In this document: piece by piece, positions 11,070 through 20,600 of the stretch
Position numbering within the stretch: position 1 is the stretch's first letter
Layout of the letters: each line of letters begins with the position of its first letter
Origin: Gracilaria caudata
Lineage: Eukaryota; Rhodophyta; Florideophyceae; Gracilariales; Gracilariaceae
Assembly: GCA_030374735.1 (NCBI GenBank)
Contig: JASCIV010000106.1
Span: 1-46,106, forward strand
Reading direction: 5' to 3'
Length of the DNA: 46,106 nt
Notes under the pieces: model-generated
Seen by the model: the letters and a program-made list of their open reading frames with translations, nothing else
What the model was told of the DNA's origin: nothing
Databases searched by the model: none
Program-made: the position numbers and the translations under genes

Positions 11070-11661
11070 ATGCAGGATATTGGCCCCATTGAACTCATCT
11101 ATTCTTTTGTTGGTAGCGTGCTTGATTCAGTTCAAGGAGCTGCCCATCTGCATAAGGTTTCTGACTTCATTGATAGTGTTCGATGGCAGGAACCTTTCAT
11201 ACGAGGCCTTCTGGGAGTTCAATTCTTGCTTTTCCTAATCACTTACGCCACGAGAAGAAACGACGTCGTACAATTCACAATTCTTTTCTTCCTCACACTT
11301 ATTTCCCTGATGACAGAGCGACTAAATGAGGGTGGTAGGGAATACTGGAAACGATTTGCATCCCAAAATTACTTTGACAGGAACGGACTCTTTATGCTTG
11401 TATTCGTATCCGGACCCTTCATCATACTTGCAAACTTCATTGTGGTAAGCTATTCCATACATTCTTCTTTTGTCCATTTCTCAAAAAGAGCACTAACTCC
11501 ATATGAAGATTGGCATGTTTCTACGCCTTGTAAAACTGTATGCTCGACATAAACGGAGAGAGGCTCTGACGCGGAGGCAGGAGTCCATTTCAGGTCGGCT
11601 GGCGGAGCCTGCATCCTCAAGTGAGGCTGCTAGTGCAACAGATGTGAAGAAGAGCAACTGA
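11070..11661 (+). CDS. TMEM18: Transmembrane protein 18 (two exons)
   Basis: TMEM18 family: a small nuclear-envelope/ER membrane protein whose molecular role is not settled. Exon 1 is 11070..11444 (125 codons), then a 64-bp phase-0 intron (11445..11508, GTAAGC...GAAG), then exon 2 11509..11661, giving 175 residues. Family blocks seen: WQEPFIRGLLGVQFLLFL (TM1), FTILFFLTLISLMTERLNEGG (TM2), REYWKRFASQNYFDRNGLFM (the conserved W-x-x-F-x-x-x-x-YFD-x-x-G-x-F) and a third membrane span continuing across the intron (FIILANFIV / IGMFLRLVKLY). The tail is basic (ARHKRREALTRRQ...VKKSN), like the Lys/Arg-rich nuclear-retention tail of human TMEM18. Reading through the intron would replace this tail with an unrelated one. 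Confidence 0.9.
11445..11508 (+). other. Spliceosomal intron of TMEM18
   Basis: A 64-bp phase-0 intron with GTAAGC donor and ATGAAG acceptor. Removing it restores the third membrane span and the basic tail of the family. Confidence 0.8.
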
Positions 11662-12334
11662 TTGAGATTTCTATAGAGGTCTGGAAACACGAGTTATGAT
11701 TACAATCATAATCCTGTCACATTGTGAATTTCACCAGAAATGGGGGCCAGCTAGAACATGTTGACTTCTTAACATGAAACTCTGTTCTCAAGGTATGAAC
11801 TGTACAAGGATAACCCTTCACCCCCCCATCAAATAACAAGACTGACTCCGAAAGTTCTGCACAGATTCTGCATGTGCTCTCGTCAACCCTGTTGAGAACG
11901 AGATTCAGTGCGCTCGAGGAGCAGTGAACATGAAGTCACGAGCTGCATCCAGTTGCCTTATTATGCTGTCGTTGGAAGTTAGACCTACAAAGGTACAGGA
12001 CGGGTAGAACCGTTCTTACAAGGGTGGAGCACTTGTGTTCCATCCTTGTAAGGTTTTGTTAGTTCCTCTGTTCTTGATGGAGCCGCTCCTGATAGGATTA
12101 GCTGATATCATTAGCTAATGTTTGATCCCTTTCGAAAATTTAGGTTTTTGATGCATCATGAACATGATCTCGTTTTTGTGTTTTCAGAGACGGTCAAACA
12201 AAGGGCGTCACTGACGCCATGAACTGGAGAAAGGCAATACAAGCGAAGGGTTAAAGAGGCTATCCTTTCAGCACCAGAGCCTTCAAACGCTTTCCCACTG
12301 CTCTGGAGAGCCAAACGCAGCGTATTCGTAGACC
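11662..12334. other. Intergenic region with a long hairpin
   Basis: This 670-base gap lies between two genes on the same strand. It has no supportable gene. A C7 run lies near 11821. The main structure is a long near-perfect inverted repeat at 12015-12052, listed separately. Confidence 0.5.
12015..12052 (+). repeat. Near-perfect inverted repeat (18-bp arms, 2-nt centre)
   Basis: The left arm CTTACAAGGGTGGAGCAC (12015-12032) and the right arm GTGTTCCATCCTTGTAAG (12035-12052) pair along 18 positions. Two of these are G-U when read as plus-strand RNA, and there is no other mismatch. The stem is stable and symmetrical, but nothing in the flanks identifies it as a known terminator or RNA gene. 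Confidence 0.75.
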
Positions 12335-13468
12335 ATGAGCAATGGCAGCAGATGGGTTCGACAAGAATCGAAGCCCTTAACAGAAGGGCTTCAAGCATCT
12401 CCCATCCAAACCCTTCTAGGCTCATCCTGCTCATTGTGTCCGAGCATGCTAGCCTCACGGCGGTCATCGAAGAAGAATCACGTCAGGTTTGCATTTGTTA
12501 GCAATGGTGTGTCTACTTTTGTCCGCAGAGGACGTCACTTCACACTATCTCGACGACCCCACACACCAGTTTATCGACAAACTCACTCAAGAACAATACT
12601 CTTTTCAAATAGAGCTCGTTTATTCGGGAGTTTGAATTCCGGTGCAGATGAAAGACCTGTCGACGATGAATCAGAAGGCTCAGACTCGCAAACATCGCAA
12701 AAAGGATCTCTTGAAGACCCAGATCATTTCTTTACGAAACTTGAGGAAGCTAGAAAGGGAAGGAAAGAGGTAAATGAGGTGAGTGATCTAGGAACCGAGC
12801 CCAAAAACTCAGCAAGCAAAGAAATTGAAGTGGTTACGGCATCAGCACCTCTGGAACAGGAAGCGATTCCTGATGGTCTGCAATCTGCCTCCCGTGCACT
12901 TTGGCGAATAGGTTGGTTTACGTGGTGGTTGCAGTTAATTCTTACCACCATAGCCGCAGTCATTCTCTTGTTTGCATTCCTTTTTCCCGGTATTAATGTT
13001 CGTTCAGCTGCGTCGGCTATAGGTTTTGCGGTTTCTGGAGTTGGGATTGGGTTCGCTTTCCTGAGTCTTTTCTGGACATATGGTTACACAAGATTGGCTC
13101 TTTGGTTGCGCGAGAAACAGACCGAAGAGAAAGCTACATTACGCATAAATCGTAGATTGAGATTCGGACTGTTGTTTTCAATCACAGGCATGGTTATTCT
13201 CCTCCTAGGGCTTCAGGCAATCGTCGGTACACTTCTTGCCAGATTATTGGGAACCGGAATTGTTTCTCCGTACGCCCCTGGGCAGAATATAGGCAGCGGC
13301 GCGGTGGTGTCCAACATTGGGCTTGTGCAGCCGGTGGACATTCTTGTCGTTCAGGCTTGTGCGAACGGGTTAACGGGGTTGCTGATCGCTCTTGTTGCCA
13401 CAGTATGGTTCCGGGCGAAGGAGAAGAAATGGACAGCAAGGAACAAGATTGGAGGAACCACTTCGTAA
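12335..13468 (+). CDS. TIC21: TIC21/PIC1-like plastid inner-envelope protein (DUF3611)
   Basis: Matches the DUF3611 family, whose plant member TIC21/PIC1/CIA5 sits in the chloroplast inner envelope and has been assigned to iron permeation and protein import. The single exon encodes 377 residues from the first ATG. An in-frame ATG at 12446 (MLASRRSSKKNHVRF) begins an equally plausible transit peptide and would give 340 residues. The first ~100 residues are basic and Ser/Thr-rich. A charged linker (to about 185) leads to four hydrophobic segments, roughly at 193-217, 223-246, 270-298 and 330-355. Family marks are FLSLFWTYGYTRLALWLR after TM2, GLQAIVGTLLARLL in TM3 and VDILVVQACANGLTGL in TM4, close to the plant LDVFLVQASANTLL block. 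It is direct evidence that the host has a plastid. Confidence 0.85.
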   Translation: MSNGSRWVRQESKPLTEGLQASPIQTLLGSSCSLCPSMLASRRSSKKNHVRFAFVSNGVSTFVRRGRHFTLSRRPHTPVYRQTHSRTILFSNRARLFGSLNSGADERPVDDESEGSDSQTSQKGSLEDPDHFFTKLEEARKGRKEVNEVSDLGTEPKNSASKEIEVVTASAPLEQEAIPDGLQSASRALWRIGWFTWWLQLILTTIAAVILLFAFLFPGINVRSAASAIGFAVSGVGIGFAFLSLFWTYGYTRLALWLREKQTEEKATLRINRRLRFGLLFSITGMVILLLGLQAIVGTLLARLLGTGIVSPYAPGQNIGSGAVVSNIGLVQPVDILVVQACANGLTGLLIALVATVWFRAKEKKWTARNKIGGTTS

Positions 13469-13806
13469 CACTTTCCGAATTTTCGTCATGCCTGCCAATG
13501 TGACCGCTGATAGACCGCTGATACAAGGGCAGCGCTCATGCAGACGAATGTGTCATTCTCTCGTTTAGCTAACTAAACAGAGAAACAAGAGCCACAAAAG
13601 CTGGATGAATAATATTACGCAATGAAACCTTTCATATGCGGAAAACTCTTAAAGATGTAGGATCTCACTGTGAAAGGCTTTATTCTTCAGTTATAACATG
13701 TAGCTTATCTTAATTCCTGTTGTATGTCCCAAGATTATTGGAATACAACAAGAGTCACGAAGATATGTACACGCTTGTAAGCCTCGGCTCATAAATAGGT
13801 TGGCAG
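13469..13806. other. Convergent 3' spacer
   Basis: The plus-strand TIC21-like gene and the minus-strand FKBP gene both end into this 338-base AT-richer spacer. It should contain both 3' UTRs. I see nothing else. Confidence 0.5.
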
Positions 13807-15600
13807 TTATTTGTTCTCTCCGACAGCAGGAGCTTCCTTCATTTCGACATCCTGTGGCTTCTGCGATTCTTTCTCCGTCTCCTTCACAGAAATATTGTGG
13901 GAGCCGTTCTCCTGAACAACAACTTTCTTGTTTTCCCTTTCCTCCATCTTGCTTAACCTACCAAAGAGATTTGAATACAACTTCTTATCTGCCGCGTCCT
14001 GAGCAAGCTGCTTCGCCTTAACTTCCTTCAGCTTTCGTCGAACGTCCACGTTTCCTGGACTTAGTTGCAATGCGTACTTCAAAGTAGAACTGGCGTTGTA
14101 GAAGTCGTCTTTCTTAAGATAGGCACAACCCTGGCGATATAGAGCTTTCACATTCGACGGGGAAATCTCAAGAGCCTTCTTGCAGTGATTCATCACCTTT
14201 TGCAGGTCTCCCATGCGATCCAAGCACACTGCTAAGTTGATATGGCACTGTACGAGAAGCTCGTTCACCTTCGTTTTCAGATCTGCACTCAATTCGGATG
14301 CCGGGGAGTCAAAGAAAGCGACCGCACGATCATATGATTTCTGCGCCGTAGGATATCTACCTTTCTTGAATAACTCGTTACCAATTTGTTTCCTAGTCTT
14401 CATTTCTTCCAATTTCTGTTCATTAGACATGCTCCACACGTCTTTGGCCTTTTCAAACTTGGACATCATAATGCTCACGAGTAATCTGCTTTCCTTTGTT
14501 ATCCCCTTGCCTGAAAAGTCTTCTGTGAGTAGATCTGGTGCTGTTTCAAAGCCATGCTTCGGTTGGATCATAACAAGAGCCGACTCCTTTTTCTTCATGG
14601 ACTGAACAACGCGATCGAGACCGTCAACGACGACTCCGTCCCCAACTTTGAAGGAGAGCTCTTCTAGCGTAAGGTAGGGCTCGCCCTCAGGAGGAGGGAC
14701 CAATAAGCTCGAGTCCATCGCAGGGTGGTAGAACTTTGCGGCTATCGTGACAAGCGAGCCATCGTTCGGTCGCTCCCAACCATCACCCTCTTCCAAGACT
14801 TTCTTTACGAGAGAGCCGTCTTTGTGGATATCATCAACCTTCTTCCAGGACTTCATCGTGAGTTTGAACTGGACACATTCCGTGCCCTCCGCAACGTACG
14901 TGAGACCAGGCCCGGACACGTGAGGACCACGACATAAAAGACTCAAGACCGCATCCTTCTTCATATCCGAGACAACCTTTTCCCATGCTAATGGGACCTG
15001 ACCACTCCCGTTTGTAAAGGTAACTTCTCCACTGTGCAGCTCGGCACGTGCATCCTTTCCATCCGGATCCATCTCGGTGCAGACAACGGCGAGAGTAATC
15101 TCGTCAAGTTTCCCAGGTCGTTCCCATCCGTCTCCAGAAGCAATCTCACTCTTTACGACCAGACCATCGCCGAATACATCGCGTCTGCTGGTCCACGAAA
15201 GAAGTTCCATCTCAAACACTAAAGTAGCATTGGCAGGAATCTTGGGAGGCGATCCACTTTCCCCGTAAGCGTATTCGGGCTTAAGGGTTACCTTCGCCTT
15301 CTCCCCTTTGGCCATGGTCTTTCCGACAATATCCCATCCCTTGATAACTTTTCCATCGCCAAGCTTGAACGTGAAAGGTGTATTGCGTTCATAGCTGCTG
15401 TCGAACTCAGTTCCATCGAGCAGGGTCCCTCTATAATGCATGGATACATCGTCACCGTCTTCCGGCTTGTGCCACGCATTCTCTCCATGGGTAAGAATCT
15501 CTTTGACCACGCCTCCGTTCCCTGTAAGGTCACCAGACTGCGAGAACTCGGAGTCCACTGTGGGCTTGGAGGACTCGACGGCAATCTCTTCCTTCGTCAT
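13807..15600 (-). CDS. Multi-domain FKBP-type peptidyl-prolyl isomerase with TPR (FKBP52/ROF1-like)
   Basis: High-molecular-weight FK506-binding immunophilin; relatives (FKBP51/52, plant ROF1/ROF2) are Hsp90 co-chaperones. The single exon encodes 597 residues. The first FKBP domain (about 35-135) is intact: VSMHYRGTLLDGTEFDSSYERNTPF, LGDGKVIKGWDIVGKTM, AYGESGSPPKIPANATLVFEMELL carry the usual Tyr, Asp, Phe, Trp and Ile pocket residues. Two further FKBP-like domains (about 150-255 and 265-385) are degenerate and have lost most pocket residues, as in plant homologues. Three TPR units follow (about 400-540: KQIGNELFKKGRYPTAQKSYDRAV, CHINLAVCLDRMGDLQKVMNHCKKAL, ALYRQGCAYLKKDDFYNASSTLKYAL), suited to the Hsp90 MEEVD tail. 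The C-terminus is charged and disordered and may bind calmodulin. No organelle signal is evident, so it is probably cytosolic. Confidence 0.93.
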   Translation of the reverse strand: MTKEEIAVESSKPTVDSEFSQSGDLTGNGGVVKEILTHGENAWHKPEDGDDVSMHYRGTLLDGTEFDSSYERNTPFTFKLGDGKVIKGWDIVGKTMAKGEKAKVTLKPEYAYGESGSPPKIPANATLVFEMELLSWTSRRDVFGDGLVVKSEIASGDGWERPGKLDEITLAVVCTEMDPDGKDARAELHSGEVTFTNGSGQVPLAWEKVVSDMKKDAVLSLLCRGPHVSGPGLTYVAEGTECVQFKLTMKSWKKVDDIHKDGSLVKKVLEEGDGWERPNDGSLVTIAAKFYHPAMDSSLLVPPPEGEPYLTLEELSFKVGDGVVVDGLDRVVQSMKKKESALVMIQPKHGFETAPDLLTEDFSGKGITKESRLLVSIMMSKFEKAKDVWSMSNEQKLEEMKTRKQIGNELFKKGRYPTAQKSYDRAVAFFDSPASELSADLKTKVNELLVQCHINLAVCLDRMGDLQKVMNHCKKALEISPSNVKALYRQGCAYLKKDDFYNASSTLKYALQLSPGNVDVRRKLKEVKAKQLAQDAADKKLYSNLFGRLSKMEERENKKVVVQENGSHNISVKETEKESQKPQDVEMKEAPAVGENK

Positions 15601-16172
15601 CTTTCGAAGGTGCGCAATGGAGCACTCAAGTTAATGCAGATAAAGCAGAACAGCACGAATGCACGGGAGCGGATGTAGCCGGATCAAACAAACAGGACGG
15701 AAAGAACGACGTGCGTTGCTGGCATTGGTATAGTTGTAATCGGCTTAAGTACGGCAAGGGTGACGGGTGCTGCGTCTTGAGAGAATCAAACGGATCAATC
15801 GATACAAGAACAGGTGTAATACGGATAACACAGCGACTTAACCTCTTCAAAAACAATAATTTTATTAAAAAGTTTTATAATAAATTTTATTAGGTTCTCA
15901 TTTTCGTTCGGTTTTTTCTAGCACAGATCTTCATAAAATAATTGGCTGTTTTGACCTGGTCAGGTGTGGTCGCTTCAGTACAAGTCTTGTGCGTCAGAAT
16001 TGATTGAGCAAGAACGTTGTTGGGGCTGTTGATGATGCACCATTCACACTGCAACTCCACACTCTCCAGTTAGGAATTCCATCTCGAGCGTCCGCCTCTG
16101 CAGCGCTGTTCCCTAATCCTGTGTTGTTGCGGAAACCTCTTTTCGTGGCAGGATACTCTCAGCTTCGTCGCG
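15601..16172. promoter_or_regulatory. Divergent intergenic region between FKBP and SEC22
   Basis: The flanking genes diverge, so both promoters lie here. A strongly A/T-rich block at about 15850-15892 (runs such as TTTTATTAAAA and ATAAATTTTATTA) stands out against the roughly balanced composition around it. It could be a nucleosome-depleted core or a matrix-attachment-like stretch; that is inference. Confidence 0.45.
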
Positions 16173-17081
16173 ATGCCGAAAGTCACACTCATAGCACGCC
16201 TCACAGATGGCCTTCCGCTCGCGGCCTCAATGGCAGACGAGAAGGACGCTTACGCCAAGGAGGTGAGTACTGCATTATCGACTTTCTTACACATGCAATA
16301 AAGGGTTCACGACAAGTCGATCTCGTGAATAAATGGTTGACGAAAGGACTCCCGAGTTACTGACCAAGACGTTTCATCACAGCTCGAGACATACGAAAGA
16401 CAGGCAAAAAAACTTGTGAGATCATTGGCTTCTTCGCAGAACAATCTCTCTTCGAACCATCAAAGAGATGAGCATGTAACAGTTGAATCGGGGCCCTACT
16501 TCTCTTTTCACTATGTTATCTCCTCTGGCGTATGTATTCTTACTCTGACCGAACGTGCTTACCCCAAACGCCTAGCATTCGATTACCTTGATGAGCTTCG
16601 CAAAGAATTTTTCCAGGTGTATGGAAACCAGATTCAATCAGCCTCCAGGCCATATGAATTCATTCGATTTGACACCTTCATTCAGAAGACAAAAAAAGTG
16701 TACAATGATTCCAAGACACAAAGAAACTTGCAGAAGCTCAATTCGGAACTAAAAGACGTACACTCCATAATGACGAAGAATATCAATGAGGTCATTTCAA
16801 GAGGAGAGAGACTGGAGAGTAAGTATCCCAGGGGGCCAACTTGTTTGCGCTTTGCGCTTTACGGCGAGCACTAAGCTTTTCTCTGACCAACCGGAGTTTC
16901 TTGAATTGGTTGACCCTCAGACGTCGCACAGAAGTCTACGAGACTCGCACAAGAGTCTAAGAGGTATGCGGCACAAGCAAAACACGCAAATCGAATGCGC
17001 ATTGTGAGGCAATATGCACCCATAGGAATCGTGTTTGCAGTAGTTGCTGTGGTATGGTTCATCACTCGAAGGCTAAGATGA
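16173..17081 (+). CDS. SEC22: R-SNARE Sec22 (three exons)
   Basis: Longin-type R-SNARE of ER-Golgi vesicle traffic. Exons: 16173..16262, 16383..16818, 16921..17081. The introns are 120 bp (phase 0, GTGAGT...CACAG) and 102 bp (phase 1, GTAAGT...CTCAG). The joined product is 228 residues (human SEC22B 215). The longin domain starts MPKVTLIARLTDGLPLAASM and runs to about residue 125, with FSFHYVISSGVCILTLTERAYPKRLAFDYLDEL. The SNARE helix (about 135-195) includes LQKLNSELKDVHSIMTKNINEVISRGERLE; the arginine of REGERLE-type cores marks the zero layer. The spliced third exon supplies the end of the SNARE helix and a C-terminal membrane anchor (IGIVFAVVAVVWFITRRLR). No exon is long enough alone to show the gene clearly; the family match depends on the splicing given here. 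Confidence 0.93.
16263..16382 (+). other. Intron 1 of SEC22
   Basis: A 120-bp phase-0 intron running from GTGAGT to TCATCACAG. It separates the first 30 codons from the rest of the longin domain. Confidence 0.85.
16819..16920 (+). other. Intron 2 of SEC22
   Basis: A 102-bp phase-1 intron running from GTAAGT to GACCCTCAG. Removing it creates the Asn codon of RLEN and continues the SNARE helix. Confidence 0.87.
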
Positions 17082-17683
17082 CCGCCTTCTAGGACCAAGA
17101 CCCTTAGCTTCGGATGCCACGATATCGAAATATCAACCACATTAGGAGTATCCGCACACAATTGCTCGTGCCTTCATGCCTTTTGCGTGAATGCGCCGCC
17201 CTAATATCCTACTTAGACGAGTCGGACCCATTTATCTAATAATCCCAACAGCGAGGAGATGCGCAACTGTGGATGAGAAAATCGTGATGGCAACCAAAAG
17301 CCTCCATGCTTGAGCAGCGGTGTACGTCTTTGTCGTAGGATGTGCCACAATTCTAACCTAAACAAAACTCTGCAGCTATTTTTTTTCTTCACGTTTGATC
17401 TTTCAATGGAGTAATGCATTTTTTACGGATTCGAGGGCTGAAATATACCTGTGTTTAAGGAGGTCCGACAATATTCCTCCATGTGACATGATACGAAAAG
17501 AGATCATAAGGCGTCTAGGGAACACTTCCTCGTGAACAGTCACATGCCTAATCAGTTTTCATACACATTATAGATATCCGTAGATTACGCCGAACCGATG
17601 ACGTCCAAAATATTTTACTGAGCACATCCTTTTGTAGCCTTCTACACGGAGTTTTTCGCCGAAACCATGTTCGAGAGGGGAGT
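17082..17683. other. Convergent 3' spacer between SEC22 and the kinase
   Basis: A 600-base gap between the ends of two convergent genes. A T9 run lies near 17380. I see no gene or clear repeat. Confidence 0.45.
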
Positions 17684-20600
17684 CTATGACTTACGGGAGG
17701 ATGCCTTAATACGCTCCTGATACCGATACTGAACCATTTGACAGAAATCGTAGAACTCTTTAGAGTCTATGTTAGACCTATCCCTCTTCCCTCTTCTGAA
17801 CTGAACGTTTGAAATTCCGTTTTGATGGGTACATAGTATGCTAAGAGAGAGCTTGACGTTCCTTATTGGTGCCTCGCATTTCATCTTCGTCTCTCCTCTC
17901 TTCATGAGTACTTCACAGTCCATTGCCATAAGAGTCCTCCCAAGCTCGAGCATGCACTGCTCGGGAGCGAGTTCTGACTCGAAATTAGTCATGACAGAAC
18001 TTCGACGGCGATTAAACATTCCAAGGGTAAAAAGGCCTCTCGTTGCGTGTTCATCTCTAGATGGCGATTTCCGATGACCAACCTTGCTGTTTGTCGGACC
18101 GTCTGTTGCTCCAGATTTTGAATCTACGACGGAATCAGAGTCTCTTGATAAAGTCGAACGGTGGTCGGTTCCTTTCTCAGGAGTATGAGTTGAACTCTTA
18201 CGCCGTACCTTTTTCCCACCTTTGTCTACGTTCCTGCGCTGCGGAGCACGCCCTCCTCTCTTCAAGGCCGCATCTGTATCCTGTCGGACTCTGGATTCAA
18301 TATCTGGATCCATCGCACTAGAACTGGCGTCGCTGTTCCGAGACACCGCCGGATATGATGAAGGAGGTTGAGGTCTAAAGGGATCTCTTAGAGTAGACTC
18401 CGTGACAACCATACGTCTTCGTTCTGGCTGAGGTGAAACATTGACCTTCTGTCCATGACTTTTTGGAGGCGGAGGTACCTCTAAATCTGGGAAAGTTATC
18501 TTCCCTGCGCCCGGAGTCGCTACGGACTTCTCGTTCCCTTTAGGTGTCTGAACATCTGTTAATATCTCTCCGGCATCATCATTCATCTCGAGAGCTTCGC
18601 TTGTCCCATTACCCACAGTGCGCGAATAAGAAGTGGAAGGCGGTGGCGGCGGAGCAGAGACTGGTTTTGATGACCAGGTACCAACACCTGATCCTGTGCC
18701 GTGCGACGTTCGTGGCTGCACCAGTGTCGGTGGAGGCGGTGGCGGTGGTTGAGACGACGGTGATTTGTGTGGCTTAGACGGCGGCGGTGGTGGTGGCGGC
18801 GGCGGTGGCGGAGGGACCGACGTAGGCATTGCAACATGCACTGCTTTTCTCGTGTCCTCGAAAGTAACAACTTGAGCCTCTCGCAAAGGTACACGACTAA
18901 TTACAGGATTGGTAAAGGACACACTGGCTTTAACCTCTCCGCCTTTAGATTCTTCGGGTAGATCGAACCCAACCATGCGGTTTCCACTAATAACTGATCC
19001 CTCCATCTCCATTGTATCATCAGGAACGGTAGAAATATTCCCAGTATCCCCCTCGGCTTCCCCTGCTTCATCTTCAATTTCGCTAACATCATCCTCGACT
19101 TGCTTTGGTTCAAGCTTTTGTAGCAGAGATTGAATTCCAACAATGTCCTCTTCTGATAATGGTGATGCCTCTTCGTCATCCAGGATCACTTCGCCACCTT
19201 TCGGGTGAGTTGCACTTGCTCGGCGGTTGTCCCAGAAATCAAGAAGTCGGCTAAACGCCTGAAGCTCATGCTCTTTCACCTGGGGGCCATCATCTTCAGA
19301 ATCACTATCTTCATTGAGATTCTGAGTGAGAATGATTCCCCATGCTCCAGTCACAGCCTTCGCTCGATTAAAGAATGTACTCCTAGGTTTTTCATGGCCA
19401 TCTCCGGAAACAGTATCTATCTCATCCGCTGATGGAATTGAGTTATTCTTGTTCGACGAGAAGCTTGGGGACGAAGTAATTCCAATGTTTGAGCCTAGCT
19501 TGAAAATTCTGCGATATCTCGCTACCGCAGCAGCAAGCCGCTCCTTTAAGGGAATCTCAAACTCTTCCTCCGCATTGGCGAGCCGCTGAACAGCAGTTTG
19601 ACCCGCCTGGCTTTCAGTGGATTCATCAACATTTGAAGTACCTGGCGAGTGTTTGTCGTCAGGTGAGTTCTCCGGTTCAACACATGCATCAGATGATAGT
19701 AGAGCATATTCAGATTTTGTCATTGAACCCTGACCTGCTGACTCCACTTCTGTCTGCGCCCGCGCCTCGTCTTCAAGGAGGCGAGGAGGATAGGAGTTAA
19801 CACTCACATCCTCGCTAGATGACTCTTTTTGAAGTACATCGTGATGGCTTTCATAAGGATTGGAGCCAGACTCACCACTCACAGCAGATGACGGATATCC
19901 TTTGACCACTGAAGCTTCCGGTCGATCTTCGTATCGCGGAGCACGAGGCCTCGATGACTCCTGTTTAGAAGATGATGTACTCAATGACCGCGCTGAAGAA
20001 GATCTAAAGCTTAAGTCTGGAATCGGAGCAGGAGAATCCGATTCATTCGCAAGTTTGTTGTACATCCTGAGACGTTGTTCAACTATGGAAAGAGGTTTCT
20101 GGGGCACTTCACTGGCATCCTTCGGTTCTCCTTCGGCAGGTGGGTTCGAAGAAATTATCGCAGACTTCGAAGGTTTTTCCTCAACAGGTTTAGGCTGAAC
20201 AAGACATTCCGATTCCTCTTCTTTGCCAGCAACTCGGCGTCTCAACCACGAAGAATCACCGTCAGCCAGGGTCGACGGAGTTGAAACCGGTGCAATAGAC
20301 GAGTGGTATGATGGCGGCGGCGCGATATGAACAGTATTCCATTTCGTTCTTGTGTGCCTAGTTGGGGATCGTCTCGAAGGTTCAGGATTCTTTTCTTTGG
20401 AACTCGGCATTTCCAACTCTTCCTTACTCGCAGCCGTGGCGGATGCAGCTTTCACGTTGACATCAGCGGGCTTGGGCGGTAAAACTGTTTCACTCGGTGC
20501 AATACGAACAGTTGAGGACACTCCATTGTTCACCTCGGTTTGTTTCGTTGCGCTCGCAGGTGTTACAGCGTTCAATGGCGGCATGGACGCAGGGCGAGGA

